DNA from: Muribaculaceae bacterium Zag1
GTDB taxonomy: Bacteria; Bacteroidota; Bacteroidia; Bacteroidales; Muribaculaceae
Direction: 5' to 3'
Assembly: GCA_002633115.1 (NCBI GenBank)
Contig: NWBJ01000136.1
Location: 1-51,458, forward strand
Length of the DNA: 51,458 nucleotides
In this document: in pieces, positions 40,368 through 50,463 of the stretch
Numbering within the stretch: position 1 is the first letter of the stretch
Layout: the number at the start of each line of letters is the position of its first letter
Translations under genes and position numbers: made by a program
Notes under the pieces: generated by a model
What the model was told of the DNA's origin: nothing
What the model saw: only the letters and a program-made list of their open reading frames with translations
Database searches by the model: none

Positions 40368-43262
40368 CTATTCTGCATCCATGATCAATGCTACCCTTAC
40401 GGGGGCGTTGGTCAGGTCGCGAGCCAGTTGCTGAATCGCCTGGGGTGTGACGCTCTCAAGAGCCTGGCACCGCTGCGCGTAATGATCATCGCCATAGAGA
40501 TAGCGATGAGTGAAATAAGCCATCGGATAGCTCTGCTGCAACGTGGCAGAGTATTCATCTTGAAGCATATAGGCGTGGAGAGCTTCGAATAGCGAGGCAT
40601 CCACGCCTTTTTCGGCTATGTCCTCAATCGCTTGGCGAGCGGCATTGAGCAGCGATTCTGCCATGTCGGAGTTGGTGTCAAAGGATATGAAGAGGCTGTG
40701 GAAACCGTCGACCTCGCCCGAGGCCGAATTGACAGTGGCCCCGTAGGTGCCTTGCGCATCAGTGCGCAGGGTCTGGATGTATATCTTTTGCAATATGCCG
40801 CTCAGCAGGGTGATGGCCAACTCATCTTCAAGCGTATAGGGTCGATGCAACTCGTAGGCGATGTAGACTTTTGACTTGGCCGCCGGCATGGGGTAGGAGA
40901 AACGCAGAGTGCGTTCGCCCGGCACAGCCAGACGGTCGATGCGATGGAACGGCGCTCTCTCGGCATTGCCATCCCCGGGGAGGGAAGCGATGTAGCGCTC
41001 AATCAGAGGCTCGATGCTGTCGAGGTCGATATTGCCCATGATGATGAAGTCGAACGCGGCCGGATTGGCCATGCGCTGCCGAAACAGCTCAAGGCTGTGA
41101 GTGCACGACAGCGTGTCAAGGTCGCCTTGGTTGACGCGCCTAAGGTAGGGATGCGCTGGGCCGTAGAGGAGGGTGCGTATTGAGTCGGAAAATACCTTGT
41201 CGGGGTCGGCTTGCACATCCACCAGATGGGCGCGAGCAGTCTTGAGCCAGTTGCGAAATGCGGTAGTGTCCTCGCGCGCCGTGGTCATGCGCAGATACAG
41301 CAGTTGCATTAGGATGTCGAGTTCGCACACTCGGCTCTCGCCCACGATCAGCTCGGAGTATGGTGCATAGTTGGTCTCGATTGAGGCTTGCAGTCCGTTG
41401 AGCTTGCGGTGGAGCTGCAGGGCTGAGAAATCGCCAAGTCCGCCGATGTCGGCCATGACATCGACATACGAGCCATCGACAAAACCGCTGTCGAGCACTG
41501 CCGACAGGCCGCCGCGCTGCACGGCGCGAATGTCAATCTGGTCGTTGCGCACAGTCTGGCGGCAAGCGGTGACGCGAGCACCGTTGCTGAGCCGATAGTG
41601 GCGAGCATCAAATACTGTGTCACGCTCCACGCTAATGATCTTGCCGGGCACGGGCTCTTGGCTGAGCAGCGGGCGCCGATATGTGGTATCGACCTCAGTC
41701 TTCTCAACCGGGATTGCCTGCCACAGGCTATCGATTCGCTGCTTGAATTGCTCCGAGGTCCAGACCGTGGGATTGTCCTTCTCGACCATTATGGCGGTGA
41801 GATTGTGAGGCTGGATGATAGTGTTGAGGTATTGATTGATGATGTCGACGGTGATGACATTGACGAAATCGCGATATAGGGCTTGCTCAACCTCCATCGA
41901 TGGCACGGCATTGGTGTTGGTAATCATCTGAGACAAGCGGGCGAAATGGTCGTCATTGTTCTTTTCGTCAAAGGCTGCTGGCAGGGCATCAGCCAGACTC
42001 AGCATAGCCTCGCAAGCCATATCGAGTTCGGCTTGGTCGATACCGAGTTCTGAGGCTCGCTTCGCCTCGCTGATCAGCATCTCCAGGGCCTCGTCGCGGC
42101 GCGAGCGGTCGTAGAGCGAGTAAAGCCGAAACACATCCTGATCCTCGACCATGTAGAAACTCGACAAGTCAGCCTTAGCGTTGCTCCAAGGCGAATCCTC
42201 TTGATACAGGCGGTCGAGCATGCGCTGGCTGAGTATGCGTTGTGCCATCCAGCCCACGTAGCTCTCAAAGAAATAGCGCATCGATTGGCGAGCAAGCCCG
42301 CGCTCAGGAGTGGGGACGCGAAACCAGAAGTCAATTTGGCTGCCGGGAAATTCGGGGTCAGTGATGACCTCGGCTGTCAATTGGCGTGGATTCCAGATTG
42401 TGGCCTGGTAGCGTACGGCCTCGTTCTTGGGTTTCTTTTCTTTTTTCCAGAGCTTTTTGATTTGCTTCTCAACCTGCTTGGGATCGACATGGCCGATGAC
42501 GAACAGTGTCTGATGCGAGGGGGTGTACCATTTGGCATAGAAATCTCGGAGAGCTTGCGGCTCAAAAGTCTTTAGCACCTCGGGATCGCCAATCGGTGGA
42601 TTGCAATAGCGGCTGCGGGGATGGAACAGCACTGGAAACATCTTTTCAGACAAGCGCGTGTACATGCCCTGGCCAGTGCGCCATTCCTCGAGGATGATGG
42701 GCCGCTCGGCCTCGATGGCTTCATCGGCGAGGGTGAGGTCCATGGCTATGTCCTTGAGTATCATCAAGCAGGTGTCGACCATGGCATCCCCATCAATCAT
42801 ATCAGCATTGCGGATGTAGAACATCGTCTGGTCATACGAGGTCGAGGCGTTGAAATCATACCCAAACTGCATGCCATGGCGCTCAAGCGTCTCGGTCATG
42901 CCCTCGCCGGGGAAATTCTTAGACCCGTGAAATGCCAGATGCTCTATAAAATGGGCCATGCCTCGTTGGGTACTGTCCTCGACTACTGAGCCTATGTTTT
43001 CGATTAGATAGAAATTGGCTCGGTAGGCTGGCCGTTGGTTTGGGTAGATGATGTAGAGCAGCCCGCACGGCAGATACTCATAAGTCATTTTTGAATCGTC
43101 AGGCACGATTTGTTCCTCATCGTCATTGCCAGAACTAAGGGCCAAAGCGGCTCCGGCATTGAATAGGGTTTGGAACAGCAGGTCGAAAACCAGAGGATAT
43201 GCCGAGGCGGGGGCCGTCAGGGCGATGGCCGCAACCAGAGTGATGATATGGAGGCGTCTCAT
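40368..43262 (-). CDS. M16 family zinc peptidase, two-domain
   Basis: 964 residues from the ATG at 43262, which has a signal peptide (MRRLHIITLVAAIALTAP). The inverted zinc motif HFIEH lies at 104-108 (AHFIEHLAFHGSKNFPG), with the downstream glutamate in a helix near residue 185. A second, catalytically silent M16 half occupies the C-terminal part, as in pitrilysin and the periplasmic peptidases of Bacteroidetes. The start overlaps the stop of the glycosyltransferase gene as ATGA, so the two are coupled. Probably periplasmic; substrates unknown. Confidence 0.88.
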   Translation of the reverse strand: MRRLHIITLVAAIALTAPASAYPLVFDLLFQTLFNAGAALALSSGNDDEEQIVPDDSKMTYEYLPCGLLYIIYPNQRPAYRANFYLIENIGSVVEDSTQRGMAHFIEHLAFHGSKNFPGEGMTETLERHGMQFGYDFNASTSYDQTMFYIRNADMIDGDAMVDTCLMILKDIAMDLTLADEAIEAERPIILEEWRTGQGMYTRLSEKMFPVLFHPRSRYCNPPIGDPEVLKTFEPQALRDFYAKWYTPSHQTLFVIGHVDPKQVEKQIKKLWKKEKKPKNEAVRYQATIWNPRQLTAEVITDPEFPGSQIDFWFRVPTPERGLARQSMRYFFESYVGWMAQRILSQRMLDRLYQEDSPWSNAKADLSSFYMVEDQDVFRLYSLYDRSRRDEALEMLISEAKRASELGIDQAELDMACEAMLSLADALPAAFDEKNNDDHFARLSQMITNTNAVPSMEVEQALYRDFVNVITVDIINQYLNTIIQPHNLTAIMVEKDNPTVWTSEQFKQRIDSLWQAIPVEKTEVDTTYRRPLLSQEPVPGKIISVERDTVFDARHYRLSNGARVTACRQTVRNDQIDIRAVQRGGLSAVLDSGFVDGSYVDVMADIGGLGDFSALQLHRKLNGLQASIETNYAPYSELIVGESRVCELDILMQLLYLRMTTAREDTTAFRNWLKTARAHLVDVQADPDKVFSDSIRTLLYGPAHPYLRRVNQGDLDTLSCTHSLELFRQRMANPAAFDFIIMGNIDLDSIEPLIERYIASLPGDGNAERAPFHRIDRLAVPGERTLRFSYPMPAAKSKVYIAYELHRPYTLEDELAITLLSGILQKIYIQTLRTDAQGTYGATVNSASGEVDGFHSLFISFDTNSDMAESLLNAARQAIEDIAEKGVDASLFEALHAYMLQDEYSATLQQSYPMAYFTHRYLYGDDHYAQRCQALESVTPQAIQQLARDLTNAPVRVALIMDAE

Positions 43263-44902
43263 TGATTGGTGCGATGGAATCGCGACAGCACTATTGGCCG
43301 GTGGGTGTCGCATGAGTGCTCGAGCAGATGGGTGGTGTCGGCAGCAAAGTCGGGATGCTGTAGAGCCACGGCTTGGAAATCCTCGGGCGAGGTCAGCAAC
43401 ACAAAACGCGAGAGTGTATCGGTGTTGGCCTGTTGGATGCGTCGCAGTTTGTCGTTAAGGTAGAAATTCAGGGTATAGTATCCCCTCAGCGAATCAGGGG
43501 TGTAGGTAAATACCGGGCCGTGGTCGCGCGAGGCGAGTTCGACCTTGACCACTCCCTTGAGGTCGCTCCGGGCGTTGAGAAACATCGGCATGAATGCCGA
43601 ACCAGCGGCCAAGAACATCAACAGGGTAGTGATCATCAAGTTGCGTATGGGGAATTTCTTTTCGTGGAACCATAGCCAAGCCCCCAGCAGCGGTATCAAT
43701 GCCAAGGGGTATCGCCATAGCGGCATGGATTCGACTGACACATTCTCGAACGGCACCCACTGCAGAATCACACCGATAATCGGAGCTATCACTGCCAGAC
43801 CAAAGATGATGTAGCAATACAGCTTGAGCGACCCTTGGCGCTGCATGTGGCCAATCAGTTCGGCCACGCCGTAGGCCAGGAAGGGACACAAGGGCAGCAA
43901 GTACGAGCTGTGCTTTCCGGCTGGCAGGCAATAGAATAGGAATATCACTGATGAGACGGTGACGGCAAATGTCGTGGGCTCGCTCCAAGCTTTGCGGTTT
44001 TTGAGGGCTTTGCCCAACACGCCGTTGAAACATGAGGCTATAAACACCATCAGCAACAGCAATGTCCAGGGGAGCAATCCAATGGCCATCGTCCATAGGT
44101 TATACCACCAAGGGGTAAGGTGCACATCGTAGGTGAATGGCCCGTTGACATGCTGTACATTCTCCTGTAGGGCGAGATTGAGAAAATCTTGTCCCCCTTG
44201 CTGATAGGCTTGCCAGTACCATAGCGAGGGAAGTAAGAACGACAGGATGCAAACGACTCCAAGCCATATCAGGGTACGGAAGAAGTTGTCGCCCCTGACC
44301 AGACAGAACACTCCCATAGCCAGGCAGGGGAGCAGCGACCCGATAGGACCCTTGGATAGCACTGCGCCGCTTAGCAGCAGAGCAATCCACAACAGGCGCG
44401 TCAGGCTGCGGCCCGGAGTCTGGGCGTGGGTGTCGCGGTATTGTCGCCAGCGATACATCTCAAACAGGGCTATGACCATGAATGCTGTCAGCAACATATC
44501 GACGCGGCAAGTGACGGCCGCGCGGTAGACCTCAAACGATGTGATTGTCACCACCGACATGATTACGGCCGAACGCCTCCAGGTGACCCTCAGCGCCCAG
44601 CTGTAGCCAGTCATCACCATAGCGATTGCGGCTATGGCCGACGGCAAGCGAGATGTGAATTCGTTGACAACCCCGCCATTGAATAGCCACGATGCTAGGG
44701 CTATGAGCCATGCCAGCAGCGGGGGCTTGTAGGGCATGTCGGCCCCATAAGAAACGGGGAGTATCCAATTGCCAGATTCGAGCATTGACATAGCTACAAT
44801 GGCCTCGCGTGGCTCGCCCTTGGCGCTGAACAGGGTTTCGCCCAGCCAAGGCAAGAGCAGCACGATGAGTGCGAAAAGCAGCAGCCAACGCGTCTGTTTC
44901 AT
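43259..44902 (-). CDS. ArnT/PMT-like membrane glycosyltransferase (GT39/83-like)
   Basis: 547 residues with about a dozen hydrophobic helices. The N-terminal loop has GEPREAIVAMSMLESGNWILP, in which the E-x-R-E-A block is typical of ArnT-type glycosyltransferases, followed by YKPPLLAWLIALASW. A large soluble C-terminal part follows the last helix near residue 430. Such enzymes move sugars from polyprenyl-phosphate carriers to lipid A or proteins on the outer face of the inner membrane. Coupled to the small membrane gene upstream and the M16 gene downstream by ATGA overlaps. Confidence 0.85.
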   Translation of the reverse strand: MKQTRWLLLFALIVLLLPWLGETLFSAKGEPREAIVAMSMLESGNWILPVSYGADMPYKPPLLAWLIALASWLFNGGVVNEFTSRLPSAIAAIAMVMTGYSWALRVTWRRSAVIMSVVTITSFEVYRAAVTCRVDMLLTAFMVIALFEMYRWRQYRDTHAQTPGRSLTRLLWIALLLSGAVLSKGPIGSLLPCLAMGVFCLVRGDNFFRTLIWLGVVCILSFLLPSLWYWQAYQQGGQDFLNLALQENVQHVNGPFTYDVHLTPWWYNLWTMAIGLLPWTLLLLMVFIASCFNGVLGKALKNRKAWSEPTTFAVTVSSVIFLFYCLPAGKHSSYLLPLCPFLAYGVAELIGHMQRQGSLKLYCYIIFGLAVIAPIIGVILQWVPFENVSVESMPLWRYPLALIPLLGAWLWFHEKKFPIRNLMITTLLMFLAAGSAFMPMFLNARSDLKGVVKVELASRDHGPVFTYTPDSLRGYYTLNFYLNDKLRRIQQANTDTLSRFVLLTSPEDFQAVALQHPDFAADTTHLLEHSCDTHRPIVLSRFHRTNQ

Positions 44903-45264
44903 TTCTCAGATGATTTATTGATCTGGATTGGAATCATTATTGAGGTGTAGATCTGTATGGCGCCTCCGGCCAGGGTGAATGCGAGCACATCGCGCATATT
45001 GTTGCCCGGAGGGTAGAACAGGAAAAACGCGGCTACGCAGAAGAATACGGCGCTCCAGGCCTCGATGCGGTAGAGGCGGCGCAAGCGCATATTCTTGCCC
45101 TCGTAGGGGGTGAAGATGCGGCCGATGATGAGCAATAGGGCTCCGGCGCTGTAGAGGATTTTGTAAAGCCATCCGTCTACACCGTTGAAGAGGGGAATTA
45201 TAATTCCAGCCACAATCAGCAGCATGCCGATCGTAATCAGGGCGAGCATAATCTTCTGTTTCAT
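44899..45264 (-). CDS. Small four-helix membrane protein, unknown function
   Basis: 121 residues with four hydrophobic segments (about 7-26, 34-53, 70-86 and 92-112), separated by short polar loops such as PYEGKNMRLRRLYRIEAW. No known family recognised. It overlaps the ArnT-like gene by 4 bases (ATGA), so it is the first member of a three-gene unit and may assist the glycosyltransferase. Confidence 0.7.
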   Translation of the reverse strand: MKQKIMLALITIGMLLIVAGIIIPLFNGVDGWLYKILYSAGALLLIIGRIFTPYEGKNMRLRRLYRIEAWSAVFFCVAAFFLFYPPGNNMRDVLAFTLAGGAIQIYTSIMIPIQINKSSEK

Positions 45265-45297
45265 AACAATTGGATAACAATTGGGGGTGAGTATTGT

Positions 45298-45588
45298 TTA
45301 GTCGAAGACGTAGACATCCTCGCCGTCGCGCACCATGTTGTAGCGCTCGCGCACTACCTTCTCCATCAGTTCTGGGTCGGTAGATAGCAGCGAGTTGAGG
45401 TGGCGGTAATAAATCATGGTGTCGGTGGCATGCTTGATCTCAACATTTAGGCTGTCGATTGTGCGCGAGTACTCGACATAGCGGAATATCGAATTGTCTT
45501 GCACAAACAGGGTATAGACCACAAATGCAATGACCAAGATGCTCATTGCGGATATGTATCGTCGGCACCAACGGAAAAAAGGCTTCAT
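45298..45588 (-). CDS. FtsB/DivIC-type septum formation initiator
   Basis: 96 residues from ATG 45588. A short cytoplasmic tail (MKPFFRWCRRY), one membrane helix (AMSILVIAFVVYTLFV) and a coiled-coil segment (SRTIDSLNVEIKHATDTMIYY) ending in VVRERYNMVRDGEDVYVFD match the FtsB/DivIC family. These proteins join FtsL and FtsQ in the divisome. The start overlaps the stop of the U32 peptidase gene (ATGA). That overlap exists only because the peptidase frame runs through simple repeats. Confidence 0.85.
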   Translation of the reverse strand: MKPFFRWCRRYISAMSILVIAFVVYTLFVQDNSIFRYVEYSRTIDSLNVEIKHATDTMIYYRHLNSLLSTDPELMEKVVRERYNMVRDGEDVYVFD

Positions 45589-46988
45589 AATAAGGATAAA
45601 GTATAAGGGATAAGGGATAAGGGATAAGTGATAAGTGATAAGTGATAACGTGGAAGGAGACAAGCGGGGACACGCGTCAGCCTACTTTTGACTTTTGACT
45701 TTTGACTTTTGACTTTTGACTTTTGACTTTTTACTTTTGACTTTTGACTCGGTACTTCCTCCCACAGGTACATGCGGTCGCTGGGGCGGATTTTGCCGGG
45801 CACCTTGATTGAGAAGGCTTCGCCCTTGACAGTCTTGTCGACTGGGTGGCAGTCGACCTGGATCTCCTCGATTTTGAGGAATACGGCTCCGGTGGTTGGC
45901 CCGGTGATGATTACCTCATCGCCAACCTTGAGTTCGCCAGCCTCCATCAGGAATTCGGCCACTCCGAGTTTTGAGTAGGTCTTGACGCCCTTGGCGATGT
46001 ATTTCTTGACACGCGTGGCCGATGAGCCGTACTTTGACGACCATTCGCCCAAGCGTTGGCCCAGGTAGTAGCCATCCCAGAATCCTCGGTTGAACACTTT
46101 GGAGAGCTGCTCCTCCCAGCCCTTGATCAGGTCGGGCGAATATGTGCCGTCGACTATCGCTTGCAACGCCTCGCTGTAGGCGCGCACTGTCGAGTAGACA
46201 TACTCGGGCCCGCGGGCGCGGCCCTCGATCTTGAACACTCTGACTCCGGCATCGACCATGCGGTCCAGGAAATGTATGGTTTTCAGATCCTTGGGCGACA
46301 TGATGTATTGGTTGTCAATCTCGAGCTGTTCGCCGGTTTCGTTGTCGGTGGCTGTGTAGCTGCGGCGGCAAATCTGGGTGCAAGCCCCACGGTTGGCGCT
46401 GCTGTTCATCTGGTGCAGGCTCATATAGCACTTGCCCGACACGGCCATGCACAGGGCCCCGTGGCAGAACATCTCGATGCGCACCAGTTCGCCATGGGGT
46501 CCGCGTATCTGTTCGCGCTCGATGGCTTGGCAGATGTCTTTTACTTGGTCCATATTCAGCTCGCGGGCGAGCACGGCCACATCGGCCCATTGCGCATAGA
46601 AACGCAGAGCTAGCAGATTGGTGATGTTGCACTGAGTGGAGATGTGCACCTCGATGCCTCGGGCGCGAGCGTGGGTTATGGCGGCAATGTCGCTGGCGAT
46701 AATGGCAGAGATGCCGCTTTGGGCCACCGCGTCAAGGATCTGGTCGGCGTATTCCAGGTCGGAATCGTATAGCACGGTGTTGAGGGTGAGATAGCTTTTC
46801 ACGCCAGCCTCGCGGCAAATCTCGGAGATTTGCCTCAAGTCATCGAGCGAGAAATTGGCACTCGACTTTGAGCGCATATTCAGGCCCTGTACGCCAAAGT
46901 ATATCGCATCGGCGCCGGCATCGATTGCGGCGTGGAGTGATTCATACGAGCCCACTGGGGCCATTATTTCAAAATCAGATCTCTGCAT
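45585..46988 (-). CDS. U32-family peptidase / tRNA hydroxylation-type protein (TrhP-like)
   Basis: 467 residues. MAPVGSYESLHAAIDAGADA at the N-terminus, then CHGALCMAVSGKCYMS and ANRGACTQICRR with four conserved cysteines, and RVFKIEGRARGPEYV match the U32 family. Members such as TrhP install hydroxyuridine in tRNA rather than cleaving proteins, so the exact role is uncertain. Homology ends near residue 409 (MYLWEEV). The last 55-60 codons are encoded by 7-bp and 10-bp tandem repeats and give KSQKSKVKSQKSKV and Ser-Leu-rich stretches, so the natural stop seems to have been lost. The ORF then reaches divIC. Confidence 0.85.
   Translation of the reverse strand: MQRSDFEIMAPVGSYESLHAAIDAGADAIYFGVQGLNMRSKSSANFSLDDLRQISEICREAGVKSYLTLNTVLYDSDLEYADQILDAVAQSGISAIIASDIAAITHARARGIEVHISTQCNITNLLALRFYAQWADVAVLARELNMDQVKDICQAIEREQIRGPHGELVRIEMFCHGALCMAVSGKCYMSLHQMNSSANRGACTQICRRSYTATDNETGEQLEIDNQYIMSPKDLKTIHFLDRMVDAGVRVFKIEGRARGPEYVYSTVRAYSEALQAIVDGTYSPDLIKGWEEQLSKVFNRGFWDGYYLGQRLGEWSSKYGSSATRVKKYIAKGVKTYSKLGVAEFLMEAGELKVGDEVIITGPTTGAVFLKIEEIQVDCHPVDKTVKGEAFSIKVPGKIRPSDRMYLWEEVPSQKSKVKSQKSKVKSQKSKVKSRLTRVPACLLPRYHLSLITYPLSLIPYTLSLL
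45594..45749. repeat. 10-bp and 7-bp tandem repeats inside the U32 gene tail
   Basis: Two arrays: 'gggataaggg' / 'gataagt' words at 45594-45650 and about nine copies of 7-bp cttttga at 45683-45749. They encode the low-complexity C-terminus of the peptidase on the minus strand. Confidence 0.85.
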
Positions 46989-47071
46989 GGGGTGGTAAAC
47001 GTAAGCACGTAAGATTTCGTAAGCACATTGACCGTAAGTGGCTGTCCTATAGATATAGGTAAGAATCTATA

Positions 47072-47094
47072 CAAAACAACCCCGGGGACCGGGG
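47072..47094 (-). terminator. Terminator of secG
   Basis: On the minus strand CCCCGG-tcc-CCGGGG followed by TTGTTTTG. It lies about 86 bases after the secG stop; the gap also holds attattcattttt-type repeats (47118-47180). Confidence 0.7.
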
Positions 47095-47180
47095 CTGTCT
47101 GTAGGGGATAATGAAGAATGAAAAATGAAGAATTAATAATGAAGAATATTTTTCATTTTTCATTATTCATTTTTCATTAT

Positions 47181-47558
47181 TTATTCTTTGCCATTGCTGG
47201 GGGGAAGCACGGGAGCCTCGCCAGTGGGCACGGTCACCTCGCCGGGGGTGGGGAGGGTGTTGGTGTCATATTGATTTGCGCCGGGCAGGGGAGCGGTCTG
47301 CTCTTGCTGGGTGCGCAGCTGCTCATTGTTGCCGTTGGGCACAGTGTAGGCCGAAGCGATTGAGAGCACAACCAGGAGGCCAGCGAGCCACCATGTGCCC
47401 TTCTCAAGGAATGAATTGGTCTGGCGCACGCCCATCATAGCCGAAGCGTTGCCGAATTGAGATGAAAGGCCACCGCCTTTAGATTTTTGGATCAGCACGA
47501 TGCCGATCAAGAGCACCGCGATAATTACAGAAACGATAATGATAAAAAGATAAAGCAT
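47181..47558 (-). CDS. secG: Preprotein translocase subunit SecG
   Basis: 125 residues. Two membrane helices (LFIIIVSVIIAVLLIGIVLI at 4-23 and WLAGLLVVLSIASAY) flank the hallmark loop QKSKGGGLSSQFG. This matches SecG, the accessory subunit of SecYEG. The C-terminal 45 residues are a Pro/Gln-rich tail (PLPGANQYDTN). It lies in the order sigma-54 activator, lptE, TPR protein, secG, which is known from Bacteroides. Confidence 0.93.
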   Translation of the reverse strand: MLYLFIIIVSVIIAVLLIGIVLIQKSKGGGLSSQFGNASAMMGVRQTNSFLEKGTWWLAGLLVVLSIASAYTVPNGNNEQLRTQQEQTAPLPGANQYDTNTLPTPGEVTVPTGEAPVLPPSNGKE

Positions 47559-47587
47559 AGCTTTGTTATGATTTGTTTATTTGTTTT

Positions 47588-48451
47588 TTATTCTTTTTGG
47601 GCTGCCTCCAGGCTCTGTTGGGCCTTTGCGGCTTCGGCTTTGCGCTGCTGAAAGCGCTGATTGAGTATCAGTTTTCTGAGAAAGCGCAATTGGTCTGCAA
47701 AGTAAGCACTTTTTTCTGGATTTTTCAAACTTAAATTACTAATAATTTCAAAGGCACGCTCGTATCGACGCTGTTTTATGAAAATTTTTGCTAAACTCTC
47801 CATTAACAGCGGCTCTTCCTTAGGTTTGCTGGGCTCGACCTCGCTGGATTCGGCCTGATTCTCGTGGGTTTCTGCCGCTTTGCGGGCCGAGGCCGATTTG
47901 GTCTTATGCGCGGCGGGAGCCGGGGCTGGAGTTTCGACCGCCGGCTCTGGTTCGACAATCTCCTCGATGATGGTATCTTGGGTTTCTTCGCGTTTCGAGG
48001 GGTCTAGTTCGGGAGGCAAAGCCAAGGGATTGGAGGGGTCGACTGGCTCGTTGAGGCCTTGGAAATAGTCAGGGGCGACTGGATTGAAGATCAGGCGCTC
48101 GAGCAGGGCATCATCGTTAGGGGTGCCTCGGCCATAAGTGTCAAGAAATTTGTCGATGGTCGATTCGGTCGAGGGCGCGGCTTGCTCCGGGGCTGGGGGA
48201 TAGAAGTTGGCCCAGTCGCTGCCCGACAGGTCGGCCAGGTCGGCCATGGCAGCCGGGTCGGCGCATCCGAGCATCACGGCTGCTTGCAGGCGCTGGCGCA
48301 ACTCGGCACTGAGGTCATCGGGTCGTCGGGCCAGCAGGCGAGCAATAGGCACTACGCAAGTGGGGTGGGCCTCAACGAGGCTCACTGCCTGCTCAGCGCT
48401 CATCTCCTGCGAGCCATTGAGCCATGATAATATGTCGCTATCCCTTTCCAT
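47588..48451 (-). CDS. TPR-like cytoplasmic protein of the lptE-secG locus
   Basis: 287 residues, no signal peptide. The N-terminal part (1-80) is helical, the middle (about 90-200) is Pro/Glu-rich and probably disordered (EEIVEPEPAVETPAPAP), and the C-terminal part (205-260) reads SLAKIFIKQRRYERAFEIIS, a single TPR-like motif. Proteins of this layout occupy the same place between lptE and secG in other Bacteroidales. Function unknown; a scaffold role is plausible. Confidence 0.7.
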   Translation of the reverse strand: MERDSDILSWLNGSQEMSAEQAVSLVEAHPTCVVPIARLLARRPDDLSAELRQRLQAAVMLGCADPAAMADLADLSGSDWANFYPPAPEQAAPSTESTIDKFLDTYGRGTPNDDALLERLIFNPVAPDYFQGLNEPVDPSNPLALPPELDPSKREETQDTIIEEIVEPEPAVETPAPAPAAHKTKSASARKAAETHENQAESSEVEPSKPKEEPLLMESLAKIFIKQRRYERAFEIISNLSLKNPEKSAYFADQLRFLRKLILNQRFQQRKAEAAKAQQSLEAAQKE

Positions 48452-48478
48452 GGTTTCTATCTTGAGGCCCTTTAACTT

Positions 48479-48529
48479 CTGACTTTTACCTTCTGACTTT
48501 TGACTTCTGACTTTTGACTTTTGACTTTC
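48479..48529. repeat. 7-bp cttttga-type repeat between the TPR gene and lptE
   Basis: Words 'gacttttgac' and 'gacttctgac' repeat six times. It is the same motif as in the tail of the U32 gene, here between stop and start without coding effect. Confidence 0.7.
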
Positions 48530-49064
48530 CTACCAGTTGCCGAGGGTGGCGTTGAATATTAGGTCGACGAGTTCGGTGCATATCTGTTGGCACAGTTCGT
48601 CCTGCACGTCGGTGAGGAGCTCAGATGCGTCAAAGTCGCGATATGCGCTGAATGTCTGGTCGGTGCTGTTGGTGTCTTGCAGATTGTCGATGTATTTGAG
48701 GCGCACGGTGATGGTGAGGCGCGTCTGCGAGGCGTAGGCGTTGTCAGTCACAGCCTGGGGCGTGAGCTGGTAGCCGGTGATTTCGCCTTCCATCTGCAGG
48801 TCCGACGAGCCGTCGACGATCTGCAACCTTGTATTGCGGGTGATGTAGTCGAGCAGCTCGTTCTCAAACATCTGCTGCAGTGGCGGATATACGAGGGCGG
48901 CGCGTATCGGGAACTCCGACACGTGGATGGTCTTGTAGACATTGTAGTCGAGGGCGGCACCGTTGAACTTGTAACTGATCGTACACGCCTGAAAACAGCA
49001 CAGGGCCAGCGCCACCGCGCACAGGCGCAGTGCCGCTATGGCTTTCGCCCCGGTCGATATGCGG

Positions 49065-49078
<14 letters not shown>
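48530..49078 (-). CDS. lptE: LPS-assembly lipoprotein LptE
   Basis: 182 residues. The signal peptide ends in FQAC (Cys32), making it an outer-membrane lipoprotein. ISYKFNGAALDYNVYKTIHV, then FENELLDYITRNTRLQIVDG and EGEITGYQLTPQAV match LptE of Bacteroidetes. LptE plugs the LptD barrel that inserts LPS into the outer membrane. The first 14 bases overlap the end of the sigma-54 activator gene, so both are co-translated. The long N-terminus before the helix (AWIDRISTGAKA) is somewhat unusual. Confidence 0.88.
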
Positions 49079-50288
<1,210 letters not shown>

Positions 50289-50310
50289 TCGTAATTACTG
50301 AATTATAATG

Positions 50311-50342
50311 CAAATTTACGAATTTTCCCCCAATATACCAAA
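50311..50342 (-). promoter_or_regulatory. Promoter of the sigma-54 activator operon
   Basis: On the minus strand TAAATTTG at 50311-50318 and TTTG at 50339-50342, spacer 20. It gives a leader of about 20 bases before ATG 50288. Confidence 0.75.
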
Positions 50343-50463
50343 TTTTCCCTGCTCTATCCGCATCGCATCGCGCTAAATTGCATGAGCAATAGGCGGTTAA
50401 CGCATATCCCCAGGATGAACCTTAGACTCTCAAGCAGAGTTTATAAAGAAACTGATAACCATT

